Assembly (NCBI GenBank): GCA_023386315.1
Contig: JAEWJZ010000029.1
Location: 186,001 to 250,000, forward strand
DNA: 64,000 nucleotides
Source of the DNA: Bacillota bacterium
Lineage (GTDB): Bacteria; Bacillota; Clostridia; Lachnospirales; Lachnospiraceae
Direction of reading: 5' to 3'
Both the position numbers and the translations under genes were made by a program. The notes under the pieces were generated by a model. That model was given only the letters and a program-made list of their open reading frames with translations, searched no databases and was not told where the DNA came from. Position 1 is the stretch's first letter, and each line of letters opens with the position of its first letter. Positions 45,310-55,130 of this stretch are shown here, piece by piece.

Positions 45310-46350
45310 ATGATTAAAGCAGGAATAATAGGATCAACCGGATATGCAGGCGGTGAGCTGGCAAGACTTTTACTCCAGAGAGATGACGTGGAGATTAAAT
45401 GGTACGGATCGAAAAGCTACGTTGACCAGAAATACGCTTCCATTTATCAGAATATGTTTGAAATCGTCAGCGATTCCTGCATGGATGATAATATAGAAGC
45501 TTTGGCAGAGAAGGTGGATGTGATTTTTACGGCAACACCCCAGGGCTTTCTGGCATCTGCCTTAAATGAACACATTTTATCACAGACCAAAGTCATTGAT
45601 TTAAGTGCGGACTTCAGGATTCAGGATGTGAAAATCTATGAAGAGTGGTATCAGATCCAGCATAAATCTCCTCAATATATAAAGGAAGCGGTGTACGGAC
45701 TTCCGGAAATCAACAGGGAAAAGATTAAAAATGCAAGGCTGATAGCAAATCCGGGGTGTTATCCTACCTGTTCTGAACTCTCTGTTTATCCGCTGGTAAA
45801 AGAAGGTCTGATTGATCCTGATACAATTATCATCGATGCAAAATCGGGAACTTCAGGAGCCGGAAGAGGAGCGAAGACTGACAATCTTTACTGCGAAGTG
45901 AATGAGAACATCAAAGCTTATGGGGTGGGTGTACACAGACACACTCCTGAGATTGAAGAACAGCTTTCCTACGGGGCAGGAAAACCGGTAACCATCAGTT
46001 TCACACCACATCTGGTTCCCATGAACAGAGGCATTCTCATAACTGCCTATGCATCGTTAAACAGGCAGGTTTCCTACGAAGAAGTAAAATCCGTTTATGA
46101 TAAGTACTATGGTAAAGAATTCTTTGTCCGGGTGCTGGAGAAAGATGTGACACCTCAGACAAAATGGGTGGAAGGCAGCAACTTCGTTGATGTGAATTTT
46201 AAAATTGATCCAAGAACCAGACGGATCGTGATGATGGGAGCCATGGATAATCTGGTAAAAGGGGCCGCCGGGCAGGCAGTGCAGAACATGAATATTCTTT
46301 TCGGACTGGAGGAAAACAAGGGACTGAAGCTGATTCCCATGTTTCCTTAG
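45310..46350 (+). CDS. argC: N-acetyl-gamma-glutamyl-phosphate reductase
   Basis: 346 residues. NADP-binding start MIKAGIIGSTGYAGGELARLL, catalytic cysteine in ANPGCYPTCSELSVYPLV, and SGAGRGAKTDNLYCEVNENIKAY. Third step of arginine synthesis. The ATG at 45310 is eight bases from AAGGAG; the ATG at 45304 is too close. Confidence 0.95.
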   Translation: MIKAGIIGSTGYAGGELARLLLQRDDVEIKWYGSKSYVDQKYASIYQNMFEIVSDSCMDDNIEALAEKVDVIFTATPQGFLASALNEHILSQTKVIDLSADFRIQDVKIYEEWYQIQHKSPQYIKEAVYGLPEINREKIKNARLIANPGCYPTCSELSVYPLVKEGLIDPDTIIIDAKSGTSGAGRGAKTDNLYCEVNENIKAYGVGVHRHTPEIEEQLSYGAGKPVTISFTPHLVPMNRGILITAYASLNRQVSYEEVKSVYDKYYGKEFFVRVLEKDVTPQTKWVEGSNFVDVNFKIDPRTRRIVMMGAMDNLVKGAAGQAVQNMNILFGLEENKGLKLIPMFP

Positions 46351-46387
46351 ATGTTTGAATGAAAGCGTAATAATAAAGGAAAAAATA

Positions 46388-46834
46388 ATGATAATACGAT
46401 CAATGACAACAGAAGATTATGACCAGGTATTTGCACTTTGGTCCAAAATTAAGGGGTTCGGTATCCGGGCTGTTGATGATTCCAGGGAGGGAATTACCCG
46501 GTTTCTTCTGAGAAATCCGGATTTGAGCGTGATTGCAGAAGATAACGGAACTGTGATCGGCTCTATCTTATGCGGTCATGACGGTCGCAGGGGAACGTTA
46601 TACCATGTGTGCGTGGCAGAGGAATACAGAAAGCATGGAGTCGGTCATGAGATGGTTTTAGAAGCTGTCAGCCGATTGAAAAAAGAGGGAATCAATAAAG
46701 TCAATCTGATTGCCTTTCGTGCCAACCTTTTGGGAAATAATTTCTGGAGGAAAGAAAAGTTCACATTTCGTGATGATTTAAATTACTATGATTTGACCAT
46801 CAGTGAGAAAAACCGCACTGATTTTGTAAGCTGA
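46388..46834 (+). CDS. GNAT acetyltransferase in the arg operon
   Basis: 148 residues with GNAT features: RSMTTEDYDQVFALW, VAEEYRKHGVGHEMVLEAV and NLLGNNFWRKEKF. It lies between argC and argJ. Because arginine synthesis needs an N-acetylglutamate source, this could be a stand-alone N-acetylglutamate synthase, but sequence alone cannot separate that from a general GNAT. The ATG at 46388 has AAAGGA upstream. Confidence 0.75.
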   Translation: MIIRSMTTEDYDQVFALWSKIKGFGIRAVDDSREGITRFLLRNPDLSVIAEDNGTVIGSILCGHDGRRGTLYHVCVAEEYRKHGVGHEMVLEAVSRLKKEGINKVNLIAFRANLLGNNFWRKEKFTFRDDLNYYDLTISEKNRTDFVS

Positions 46835-46875
46835 CAGAACAGGATACCATTACCGGAGACAGGGAGGAAATAATT

Positions 46876-48102
46876 ATGAAGCAGATAAGCGGAGGAGTAA
46901 CAGCAGCGAAGGGATTTAAAGCTGCATCAACGGCAGCAGGCATTAAATATAAGAACAACCGGAAAGATATGGCGATGATTTACAGTGAGGTTCCATGCAA
47001 GGCAGCAGGTACCTTTACTACCAACATTGTAAAAGCAGCCCCTGTCAAATGGGATAAGGAGATCGTGACCAGTTCTCCCTTTGCCCAGGCAGTTGTGATA
47101 AATGCAGGAATTGCCAATGCATGTACCGGTGAAGAAGGATTCTCCTACTGCAGTCAGACGGCAAAGGCCGCTTCTGAGTGCCTTTCCATACCGGAAGATT
47201 CCGTTCTTGTTGCTTCCACCGGAGTAATCGGAATGCAGCTTCCAATTGACCGCATCACGGCGGGAGTGAAAGCAATGTCTGCTATCCTGGAGGGTAGTGA
47301 GGAGAGCGGAACTGCAGCAGCACAGGCCATTATGACTACCGATACAGTAAAAAAGGAAGTGGCAGTTCAGTTTGAGGCAGGGGGAGCAACCATCACCATC
47401 GGAGGCATGTGCAAGGGCTCCGGAATGATCCACCCTGATATGTGCACCATGTTAAGCTTTGTTACCACGGATGCTGCGATTTCAAAGGAACTTTTGCAGG
47501 AAGCGTTAAGGGAAGATATCAAAGATACGTACAACATGATTTCTGTAGATGGAGATACTTCTACCAACGATACCGTACTCCTTCTGGCAAACGGCTTGGC
47601 TGGAAATAAGGAAATTACGGAAAAAAATGAAGATTATCTGTTATTCATAAAAGCACTTAATTTCATCAATGAAACTCTGGCAAAGAAGATGGCAGGGGAT
47701 GGAGAAGGCTGTACTGCTTTATTTGAAGTGAAAATTATTGGCGCGGAGACAAAGGCACAGGCTGTTACATTATCAAAATCAGTCATCACCTCCAGCCTGA
47801 CAAAAGCGGCCATATTCGGTCACGATGCCAACTGGGGACGTATTCTCTGCGCCATGGGATATTCCGGAGCTTCCTTTGATCCGGAAAAAGTGGATCTTTA
47901 TTTTGAAAGTGCAGCAGGAAAGCTTCAGATCATCGAAAATGGTGTGGCACTTCCCTACAGTGAGGAAGAGGCGACTAAGATATTATCGGAGCCGGAAGTG
48001 ACTGCCATTGCTGACATCAAGATGGGAAATGCCTCTGCAACTGCATGGGGCTGTGATCTGACTTTTGACTATGTAAAAATCAACGCAGATTACCGTTCTT
48101 AA
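46876..48102 (+). CDS. argJ: glutamate N-acetyltransferase / amino-acid acetyltransferase
   Basis: 408 residues of the ArgJ Ntn-hydrolase-like family. The self-cleavage site is in KGSGMIHPDMCTMLSF (Thr nucleophile after Cys; most homologues have Ala-Thr-Met-Leu), with GDTSTNDTV and IFGHDANWGRILCAMGYSG also present. It recycles the acetyl group from N-acetylornithine to glutamate and may also use acetyl-CoA. Confidence 0.95.
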   Translation: MKQISGGVTAAKGFKAASTAAGIKYKNNRKDMAMIYSEVPCKAAGTFTTNIVKAAPVKWDKEIVTSSPFAQAVVINAGIANACTGEEGFSYCSQTAKAASECLSIPEDSVLVASTGVIGMQLPIDRITAGVKAMSAILEGSEESGTAAAQAIMTTDTVKKEVAVQFEAGGATITIGGMCKGSGMIHPDMCTMLSFVTTDAAISKELLQEALREDIKDTYNMISVDGDTSTNDTVLLLANGLAGNKEITEKNEDYLLFIKALNFINETLAKKMAGDGEGCTALFEVKIIGAETKAQAVTLSKSVITSSLTKAAIFGHDANWGRILCAMGYSGASFDPEKVDLYFESAAGKLQIIENGVALPYSEEEATKILSEPEVTAIADIKMGNASATAWGCDLTFDYVKINADYRS

Positions 48103-48141
48103 GTATTGAAAGCAGACCGTAAGAAGGAGAGGAAAAAGTAA

Positions 48142-49038
48142 ATGGAACTGGATCAGAGCATTATGCAGAAAGCCGAAGTGTTAATTGAGGCACTTCCTTA
48201 TATACAGAGATTTAACCGTAAAACTATCGTGGTAAAATACGGCGGCAGCGCCATGGTAGATGAAGAACTGAAAAAACAGGTAATCCAGGATGTGGTACTT
48301 TTAAAACTGGTAGGGTTCAAGCCCATTATCGTCCACGGCGGCGGAAAAGAGATCAGCAGGTGGGTGGAGAAAACCGGTATGGAGCCTCATTTTGTCAATG
48401 GCTTAAGGGTGACAGATGAAGCAACTATGGAGATTGCGGAGATGGTGTTAAACCGTGTGAACAAAAGCCTGGTGCAGCTTGTCAATGAGCTTGGAGTTAA
48501 GGCTGTGGGAATCAGCGGAAAAGACGGCATGATGTTAAAATGCCGGAAACGTTATTCAGACGGAGAAGACATCGGTTTTGTAGGCGATATCACAGAGGTT
48601 GATACCCAGATCATCAACGATCTTCTGGAAAAGGATTTTCTTCCAATCATCTGTCCGGTAGGCTTTGATGAGGATTTTAAGACCTATAATATTAATGCGG
48701 ATGATGCGGCATGTGCCATTGCTACAGCCATGGAGGCAGAAAAACTGGCTTTTTTGACGGATGTGGAGGGCGTTTACCGGGACTTTCAGGATAAGGATTC
48801 TTTAATCTCTGAAATGTCCATCGAAGAGGCCCAGAAGTTCGTAAGCGGTGGAACTCTTGGAGGTGGAATGCTCCCTAAATTACAAAACTGTATTGATGCC
48901 ATGAACCACGGGGTGTCCAGGGTACATATTATGGACGGAAGGATTCCCCATTGTCTTCTGCTTGAGATTTTCACCAATAAAGGAATCGGAACTGCAATTG
49001 TGAGCCCGGGAGAGGAGCGTTTTTATCATGCTGAATAA
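48142..49038 (+). CDS. argB: acetylglutamate kinase
   Basis: 298 residues of the amino-acid kinase fold: [48 protein letters not shown] and [16 protein letters not shown]. It phosphorylates N-acetylglutamate and is usually the arginine-feedback and PII-controlled step. Overlaps argD by 11 bases. Confidence 0.96.
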   Translation: MELDQSIMQKAEVLIEALPYIQRFNRKTIVVKYGGSAMVDEELKKQVIQDVVLLKLVGFKPIIVHGGGKEISRWVEKTGMEPHFVNGLRVTDEATMEIAEMVLNRVNKSLVQLVNELGVKAVGISGKDGMMLKCRKRYSDGEDIGFVGDITEVDTQIINDLLEKDFLPIICPVGFDEDFKTYNINADDAACAIATAMEAEKLAFLTDVEGVYRDFQDKDSLISEMSIEEAQKFVSGGTLGGGMLPKLQNCIDAMNHGVSRVHIMDGRIPHCLLLEIFTNKGIGTAIVSPGEERFYHAE

Positions 49039-50227
49039 ACAGGAATATATTGATAAGGCAGAATCAGAGATTTATAAGACCTACAACCGTTTTCCAGTTG
49101 TCTTTGACCATGGGGACGGAGTAAGGCTTTATGATACAGACGGAAATGAATACCTGGATTTCTATGCGGGAATCGCAGTAAATGGTCTTGGATATAATGA
49201 TGCGGAATTTAATGAGGCAGTAAAGGCCCAGGCAGATAAACTGCTTCACATTTCAAACCTCTATTATAATGTACCGTCTGTAGAAGCGGCAGAACTGCTT
49301 TTAAAGGCATCCCAGATGGATAAAGTGTTTTTCACCAACAGCGGAACGGAAGCCATTGAGGGAGCTTTGAAAATAGCCAGAAGATACGCTTATAACAAAG
49401 ACGGCGGTCATGACCATGAAATTATTGCCATGAACCATTCGTTTCACGGGAGAAGCCTGGGCGCACTTTCTGTGACTGGGAACGATCATTATCAGGAGCC
49501 GTTTAAACCCTTAATTCCCGGAATCAAGTTTGCTGATTTTAATGATTTGGATAGCGTAAAGGCTGTTGTGAATGAGAAAACCTGCGCCATTATTATGGAA
49601 ACTGTTCAGGGAGAAGGCGGGATTTACCCTGCAACACAGGAATTTTTATCCGGCGTAAGAGAGCTCTGCGATAAAAATGATATACTGTTAATCCTTGATG
49701 AGATTCAGTGCGGAATGGGGCGCACAGGCTCTATGTTTGCCTGGCAGCAATATGGCGTGAAACCTGATGTGATGACGGTTGCAAAAGCGTTGGGAAACGG
49801 AGTTCCAATTGGGGCATTCCTGGCAGCAGGAAAAGCGGCTACGGCTATGATGCCTGGCGATCATGGAACTACTTACGGCGGCAATCCCTTTGTCACTGCT
49901 GCAGCATATAAGGTTTTGGAACTGTTTGAAAAACGGCAAATCGTGAGTCATGTAAAGGAAATGGGAGATTACCTGACCAAAAAACTGGAAAAGCTGAAAG
50001 ATAAATATGAGATTATTACAGCAAGAAGGGGGCTGGGCCTTATTCAGGGGTTGGAATTTACGGTTCCGGTTTCCTCTATTATCAGTCAGGCGTTGATGGA
50101 GCAGAAGCTGGTTATAATCAGTGCAGGTACTAATATAATAAGATTTGTTCCACCTCTGGTGATTGAAAAAGAGCATGTGGACGAGATGGTGGAAAAACTG
50201 TCTGCAGTGTTGGATCAGCAAAAATAA
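49028..50227 (+). CDS. argD: acetylornithine aminotransferase
   Basis: 399 residues of class III PLP aminotransferase: [50 protein letters not shown] and the PLP lysine in [17 protein letters not shown]. Last gene of argC-GNAT-argJ-argB-argD. Confidence 0.95.
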   Translation: MLNKQEYIDKAESEIYKTYNRFPVVFDHGDGVRLYDTDGNEYLDFYAGIAVNGLGYNDAEFNEAVKAQADKLLHISNLYYNVPSVEAAELLLKASQMDKVFFTNSGTEAIEGALKIARRYAYNKDGGHDHEIIAMNHSFHGRSLGALSVTGNDHYQEPFKPLIPGIKFADFNDLDSVKAVVNEKTCAIIMETVQGEGGIYPATQEFLSGVRELCDKNDILLILDEIQCGMGRTGSMFAWQQYGVKPDVMTVAKALGNGVPIGAFLAAGKAATAMMPGDHGTTYGGNPFVTAAAYKVLELFEKRQIVSHVKEMGDYLTKKLEKLKDKYEIITARRGLGLIQGLEFTVPVSSIISQALMEQKLVIISAGTNIIRFVPPLVIEKEHVDEMVEKLSAVLDQQK

Positions 50228-50258
50228 TAATGCGGAGTGTCCGGTTGAGTATTAATTT

Positions 50259-50292
50259 AGGGGAGGGTTATCAAACTCCCCTTTAATGAGTG
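50259..50292 (+). terminator. terminator of the arg operon
   Basis: AGGGGAG (50259-50265) pairs with CTCCCCT (50276-50282), followed by TTAATGAGTGTTTTT. Confidence 0.6.
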
Positions 50293-50556
50293 TTTTTCTG
50301 AGGTATAATAAACTTTGTGTCCATTAGAGTGGAAAAGTTTCTCACCTCCAAGGCTTTTTTATTATGCCATTCACATAATGAGCTCTTTTTTTGCTAAATT
50401 ACATTTGTTGTATCATATTTATTATATTGTATTATCATTGTGTTACTGACCAGCTGAGTTGTCGTAGTTGTGCTCACTTTAAATGTCATTAAGCTGCTTA
50501 GTTTTCTGGCAAAATTTCCTTATGCTCATAGCGGGCTAATGCCCGCATTGTTATTA
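50293..50556. other. non-coding left flank of the accessory island
   Basis: A+T-rich sequence without a gene. A short GCGGGC-TAAT-GCCCGC hairpin at 50531-50546 may terminate the minus-strand gene that follows. No attachment site is recognised. Confidence 0.45.
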
Positions 50557-50868
50557 TCATATTTTCACATATTCATCAAGAGCAGCCAGTGCATCTGTTA
50601 TGCTGAGTAAATCTACCAGTGATACATCTGGATATGTGTTTGCCAGAAGCTCAAGATTCCAGAAACTATCAATTAGGCCAGCAATGTCAGTGTCTACATT
50701 CCGGTCAGGAATATAGAAATAGTTGCTGTTACAGTGTCGTGTCACAATCCGATTAAAGGAACTGCCTCTGGCTGTAACAAGAAATTTATAAGGTAACTCC
50801 ATACGGACAGATCGGATGTTGCCGGTCCACTCGGAAGGATTCATGCCACTCAATCTGTTTGCTGTCAT
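50557..50868 (-). CDS. small hypothetical protein of mobile-element type (DUF6618-like)
   Basis: A 103-residue protein with no signal or membrane segment. The core (MELPYKFLVTARGSSFNRIVTRHCNSNYFYIPDRNVD, then LIDSFWNLELL) resembles small proteins of unknown function carried by Firmicute conjugative elements, which I associate with DUF6618. It starts immediately after the stop of the upstream broken gene, as if from one former operon. Function unknown. Confidence 0.5.
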   Translation of the reverse strand: MTANRLSGMNPSEWTGNIRSVRMELPYKFLVTARGSSFNRIVTRHCNSNYFYIPDRNVDTDIAGLIDSFWNLELLANTYPDVSLVDLLSITDALAALDEYVKI

Positions 50869-51183
50869 TTATTCACCACCTCCCAGCATTTCGTGATCCA
50901 TGACGTACCTGACCATATCGTCATCAATCAGTCGCCGATTCTGTTGGAAAGCATACATCAGACTCTTTCACAGATCCGGTTTATACGTCTTGGAATCTCG
51001 ACCGATTCTTTTATGAAGGCGGTTACTGTGCTTACATTTCATGCGTTCCACTTGTATGAAATTCTTTTCTCCCCCGTCCTGTTTACAAATACGAAGTTTC
51101 CAGTCACGGTGCTTTAACTGCTTCATGTAGTGCGGGTAATAAAGAATCGCCCTGCTCTTAACGAAAAATATGCGTGTCCTCAT
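50869..51183 (-). pseudogene. broken mobile-element gene (DUF6431-like zinc-ribbon fragment)
   Basis: In one frame it reads MRTRIFFVKSRAILYY...QLKHRDWKLRI...VERMKCKHSNRLHKRI...KPDL, a TGA at 50968-50970, then in the same frame KSLMYAFQQNRRLIDDDMVRYVMDHE to a TAA that abuts the next ATG. The first part resembles DUF6431 proteins found with transposases, in which the Ser of KCKHS is normally Cys. The in-frame stop and lost cysteine indicate decay. The family assignment is tentative. Confidence 0.45.
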
Positions 51184-51250
51184 TGAGTATCAGTTCGAAA
51201 TCTGATATAATGACTATGGTTTTATTACCAGATAAATGGGGGGATTACAT

Positions 51251-51769
51251 ATGGATAAAAAAAATATAAATTATCTTCAGAAATGGATTCTGGATAAAGA
51301 ACTTACAGAAGATGATAAACAAAATATCAAAATAGTAATAGAAGCATTTTCGGAGTATATGGTAGCCACAAACCCAGACTATTTATATAATAAAACATAT
51401 TTGAGTGCTTTTGTTAATGATTTTTTTAATTGCAAAGAAGAGTTAAAAAAGAAGTGGAGTATATTACAAAAAAGAATATTATTAGAAATAAAAAATGCGG
51501 GGGTTAGTAGTAATAAAGTAGTGGTTAATATTGATAGGGCATGGATTAGTAAAAATAATGAAATTATACTTTTAAATACATTTAACCCTGGTAGCGTAAA
51601 ATCAAATATATTAAAATATGAAATTGAATATAAAGGAGACAATGGTTTTGTTGTCGCAAATAGTATAAATTTAAACCAAAATTATGAAATAAAAATAAAA
51701 GAAGATGTTGAGTTGTTTTTAAATAAATACAAGGAGATATGTGATGATATACAAAAATCTACCATTTGA
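51251..51769 (+). CDS. unknown 172-aa partner of the reverse transcriptase-HD protein
   Basis: I do not recognise this protein. It is Lys/Asn/Ile-rich, and the first ~90 residues look helical (NYLQKWILDKELTEDDKQNI, LSAFVNDFFNCKEELKKKW). A strand-rich centre follows (KVVVNIDRAWISKNNEIILLNTF) and then a helical tail. There is no signal peptide, membrane segment or obvious catalytic motif. The ATG at 51251 follows GGGGGG. It overlaps the next gene by 26 bases, so the two are translationally coupled and probably work as a pair. A+T-rich like its partner. Confidence 0.7.
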   Translation: MDKKNINYLQKWILDKELTEDDKQNIKIVIEAFSEYMVATNPDYLYNKTYLSAFVNDFFNCKEELKKKWSILQKRILLEIKNAGVSSNKVVVNIDRAWISKNNEIILLNTFNPGSVKSNILKYEIEYKGDNGFVVANSINLNQNYEIKIKEDVELFLNKYKEICDDIQKSTI

Positions 51770-54700
51770 AGAAAGATTGTTTAGCGAAAAAAACATATAC
51801 TTGGCGATTTATTCAGTGGATTCATATATTTCAAACAAAGAACTTTTAGATCCTATCGATCAGGAATATCTTATTAAATTTAGAGATAAATTTAATTGGG
51901 AGTTCATAGAAGATTTTATAAACAAGGTAAAACTTAGATTAGAAGACGTTATTCATAAAGATAAATATTTAAAAGCAAAAGTATTTTTTAAGCCTAAAAA
52001 ATATGACGATAAACCAATATTTAGACCATTGCATTCAGCCAATTTGCTTGATCAAATTACTGCAGTAGCAATGCTAAATGTATTAATATATGATTTTGAT
52101 GAAGAAAATAAAATATCAATGTCAAATTTTAGTAGGCTTATTCCACATAATTTTTACGGTAATAGAGTTGCTTATGAACCAGAACATTTGTTTAAGCCAT
52201 GGCAAAAACAATATACACAATATACAGCAAAAGCGAATGAATTTTATAGAAGATTTCATGAAAATTCTGAATATAAGTGGGAGGTAAATCTTGATTTAGA
52301 GAATTTTTTTCCTACAATTAATCCCATTTGTTTAATCAATTATATAGATCAACAAATACCTGTAAATTATACAGATATTGAACGAAAATTAATAAATAAA
52401 CTGCTTGAAAAATTGATTTTTGTTGAGCTTGATAAAATGACTGTAGAAGATATAAAAAGATATACAGGGAAAAGTGAAATAGAAGAATGTAGATTTGCGA
52501 TAGGTTTACCACAAGGTTTACCTCAAAGCTATTTTTTGGCAAATTTATTCATGATAAATATAGAAGAAATATATAAAGAAGTTCTTCCAGGTGAGATGCT
52601 ATTTTATGTCGATGATTCTGCTATATTTACAAATGAGATTTATAATATAGAAGATTTCGGAAAGAAAATAGAGGAAATTAATTATAAAATAAAACTAAGG
52701 TTAAACGTTTTGTATGATAAAAAAAATAGCAATATTTCTAATACAGTAATAGATTATGTAAAAGATAAAAAAGATACATACATTATTCACATCCATAAGC
52801 CAGGTGAAAAAAGTACAATATCAAATATTGCTGATAGTAAAGAAGGCGAGATTTATATACATTGTATTGGTCGAGAAACATCTAAAACAGCATTTGAAAT
52901 TAATACAAGTTATTCAGATGAAGAGAGTAAGATTTTGCTAAATAAAACAGCAGCAATTCTTCAGGCATTAGAAAATGAGTTGGAAAAAACAGAAAAAAAA
53001 CTTGATAATCACAACATAAAATCAGATGAAAAAAAACAATGCGAATCATATAAAAAAAAGTTAATAAGATATAAAAAATTTTTTAAATATAGAAATAAAG
53101 ATCTTGGTTTTAGAGAGAATATAAATATCAATAAACTTAAAGAAGAATTGTTATTTGATTTAAAATTTTTGGATAATATAGATATAACAGAAGGGCTTCT
53201 AGAATTCTTTAATAAATATAATGAAGATACTCTTGGAGCTAGTTTGAACTTTGTTTTAAGGTCATTAAAAGATTACAACGAAGATTTTTCAGAGATAGCA
53301 GATAAAATAGTTTTGCTGAACAATAGATTGTTTGGATATCAGAATAAAGAAACTTCGTATCTGTATGTTGCATATAAAGAATATATTGAAAATAGAAATA
53401 CAGAACAAATTGAATTATTGAAATTAAGAACTAATCAATATTCAAAATTGGAGGAGATAATTAAGTGCAATAAGAGGTATGTTAATAAAAAAACGGATAA
53501 AGTCCGCTTGGAATTAGTTAATAAGGAACTAAAACTGATTGATAAACAGTGGACTATAGAAAAGTATGTATGTGAAGATTTTTTTAATGTAACAATATTA
53601 GTAACATCGAATTCAGATACATTACAGAGAATGGTGCTTAATGCTGTTTTTTCGAGTTTGTTTATGATAGAAATAAGTGACGATGTAATATTACAAAAAA
53701 TTAATAATCGTAAAATCACATATTTTGAATTAAGATTGTTGGAATTATTGAGAAATAAATATTTCTCAATAAATAAAATTATTGCATTAAAAAGCGATAT
53801 TGTAAAATCTGAATATATCTATTCAATAGATTATTCAATAATGCAGGTGCTAGATATATTTAGAACATTTGTTAGTAATCCAGAATATATTGATAATTTA
53901 ATATTAGTTCATAAGTATACTTGTGATATCTGGAAAAATGGTTCAAAGCATTTATACTTTTATACACTTCATAATCAAGAACATGCAGTAGACTTAATTC
54001 AAAATTCCATTAAATTACTTCGAGCAATTGATTATATAGATATTTCTAAAAATGATCACTATGTCTTATTTATTGCATGTTATTTACATGATATTTCTAT
54101 GGTTACGCTACCAAAACTTGACCAACTTCAAGCAAATAAATTTGAAACCAATAAAATATATACAGATTTTTTTAAAGAGATTAAAAAACAAATAAAAGAC
54201 TCAAAACTTGCTAAAAAAGAAGTATTAAAGCTACTAAAAGATTACTATATGAGAATAGATTCTTTTTATGAAGGATTGGTTAGAGACGGTCATGCGAAAG
54301 ATAGTGCTGATGAAATAAGAATGCGAAGTGAATTAAAATTTATAGATGATGCAGTAAGAGATATTGTTGCTGACGTTTCAGAGGCTCATGGATATAATGT
54401 TAATGAAGTATATAAAATAAAATCAAAGGCAAGTACAAAAATTTGGAGCCTAAAATATACAAAAATTATTCTTCGTCTTGCTGATTTATTAGATATGAGT
54501 AACTATCGTGTTTCTAAATTAATATTAGACCATAATCTAGATAATATGGGTGAAACATCACGTTTTCATTGGTTGTCACATTTAGTTACACGTGGATATG
54601 TAATAAAAACAGAATATTATTTAGATGATAAAATTACAAAACATTTTTTAGAAGAGAAAAGCATTTTTGAAAAAATAACTCTAACAATAGATGTTGACTT

Positions 54701-55007
54701 ACCACAGATAACGGGTGAAAAAAGGGGCGACTGTAACTGCATGAATTTAAATGCTGTTAAGGGAACTACAATTAGTTTACAGTGTGGTAAAAAATGTGAT
54801 AGCGATAAATGCAATTTTCTTTGTAAATGGTTTGTTAAAAAGAATGAGTATTTATTTATGGAATTAACAGCATTACAAGAATATCTAAATAATTCTCCAG
54901 ATAACTATTTTAAGTCAATAATTGAATTAAAAATTAGATCTAGTGATAAAAATTTTTTATCTCCAAAACAATTTACGCTGTTAAAAAAATATGTAGAAGG
55001 GAAGTAG
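51744..55007 (+). CDS. reverse transcriptase-HD domain fusion protein (candidate defence RT)
   Basis: 1087 residues. Reverse transcriptase part: KPIFRPLHSANLLDQ near 90-105, motif A NLDLENFF (Asp 184), motif B GLPQGLPQS (254-262), motif C YVDD (288-291), all intact. A long, mostly helical region with a coiled-coil-like stretch (~400-450) fills 300-700, as in Abi/DRT-type RTs. Then a complete HD phosphohydrolase domain: His 743 and 747, HD at 782-783, His 882, and Asp 914 in RLADLLDMS. A Cys-rich segment (997-1027, six cysteines) may bind zinc. There is no maturase or endonuclase domain, so it is not a group II intron RT. The ATG at 51744 has AAGGAG seven bases upstream. Anti-phage function is inferred from architecture and context. 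Confidence 0.85.
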   Translation: MIYKNLPFEERLFSEKNIYLAIYSVDSYISNKELLDPIDQEYLIKFRDKFNWEFIEDFINKVKLRLEDVIHKDKYLKAKVFFKPKKYDDKPIFRPLHSANLLDQITAVAMLNVLIYDFDEENKISMSNFSRLIPHNFYGNRVAYEPEHLFKPWQKQYTQYTAKANEFYRRFHENSEYKWEVNLDLENFFPTINPICLINYIDQQIPVNYTDIERKLINKLLEKLIFVELDKMTVEDIKRYTGKSEIEECRFAIGLPQGLPQSYFLANLFMINIEEIYKEVLPGEMLFYVDDSAIFTNEIYNIEDFGKKIEEINYKIKLRLNVLYDKKNSNISNTVIDYVKDKKDTYIIHIHKPGEKSTISNIADSKEGEIYIHCIGRETSKTAFEINTSYSDEESKILLNKTAAILQALENELEKTEKKLDNHNIKSDEKKQCESYKKKLIRYKKFFKYRNKDLGFRENININKLKEELLFDLKFLDNIDITEGLLEFFNKYNEDTLGASLNFVLRSLKDYNEDFSEIADKIVLLNNRLFGYQNKETSYLYVAYKEYIENRNTEQIELLKLRTNQYSKLEEIIKCNKRYVNKKTDKVRLELVNKELKLIDKQWTIEKYVCEDFFNVTILVTSNSDTLQRMVLNAVFSSLFMIEISDDVILQKINNRKITYFELRLLELLRNKYFSINKIIALKSDIVKSEYIYSIDYSIMQVLDIFRTFVSNPEYIDNLILVHKYTCDIWKNGSKHLYFYTLHNQEHAVDLIQNSIKLLRAIDYIDISKNDHYVLFIACYLHDISMVTLPKLDQLQANKFETNKIYTDFFKEIKKQIKDSKLAKKEVLKLLKDYYMRIDSFYEGLVRDGHAKDSADEIRMRSELKFIDDAVRDIVADVSEAHGYNVNEVYKIKSKASTKIWSLKYTKIILRLADLLDMSNYRVSKLILDHNLDNMGETSRFHWLSHLVTRGYVIKTEYYLDDKITKHFLEEKSIFEKITLTIDVDLPQITGEKRGDCNCMNLNAVKGTTISLQCGKKCDSDKCNFLCKWFVKKNEYLFMELTALQEYLNNSPDNYFKSIIELKIRSSDKNFLSPKQFTLLKKYVEGK

Positions 55008-55042
55008 GATATTTATATTAAATTAATTTTTTGTATCAATAC

Positions 55043-55056
55043 AAGAACATGTTCTT
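55043..55056. repeat. 14-bp perfect palindrome downstream of the RT gene
   Basis: AAGAACATGTTCTT, 36 bases after the RT-HD stop codon, in the ~120-base A+T-rich gap before the terminator. It could be an operator or part of a folded RNA. Confidence 0.4.
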
Positions 55057-55130
55057 ATTATTTTCTTAAGATAATTAAGATAAAAAAATGGTCTTGTTAT
55101 TATTGTAATGAACTTTGTGTTTTAGAAAAT

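Noticed and set aside
50893..51117. Plus-strand open frame over the broken mobile-element gene
   Set aside because: It is antisense to a recognisable minus-strand remnant and has no ribosome site.
51744..55007. RT as a group II intron maturase or classical retron
   Set aside because: There is no maturase (domain X) or HNH endonuclease region and no recognisable group II intron RNA. The protein is far longer than retron RTs and has an HD domain. A retron-like RNA could not be excluded by eye.
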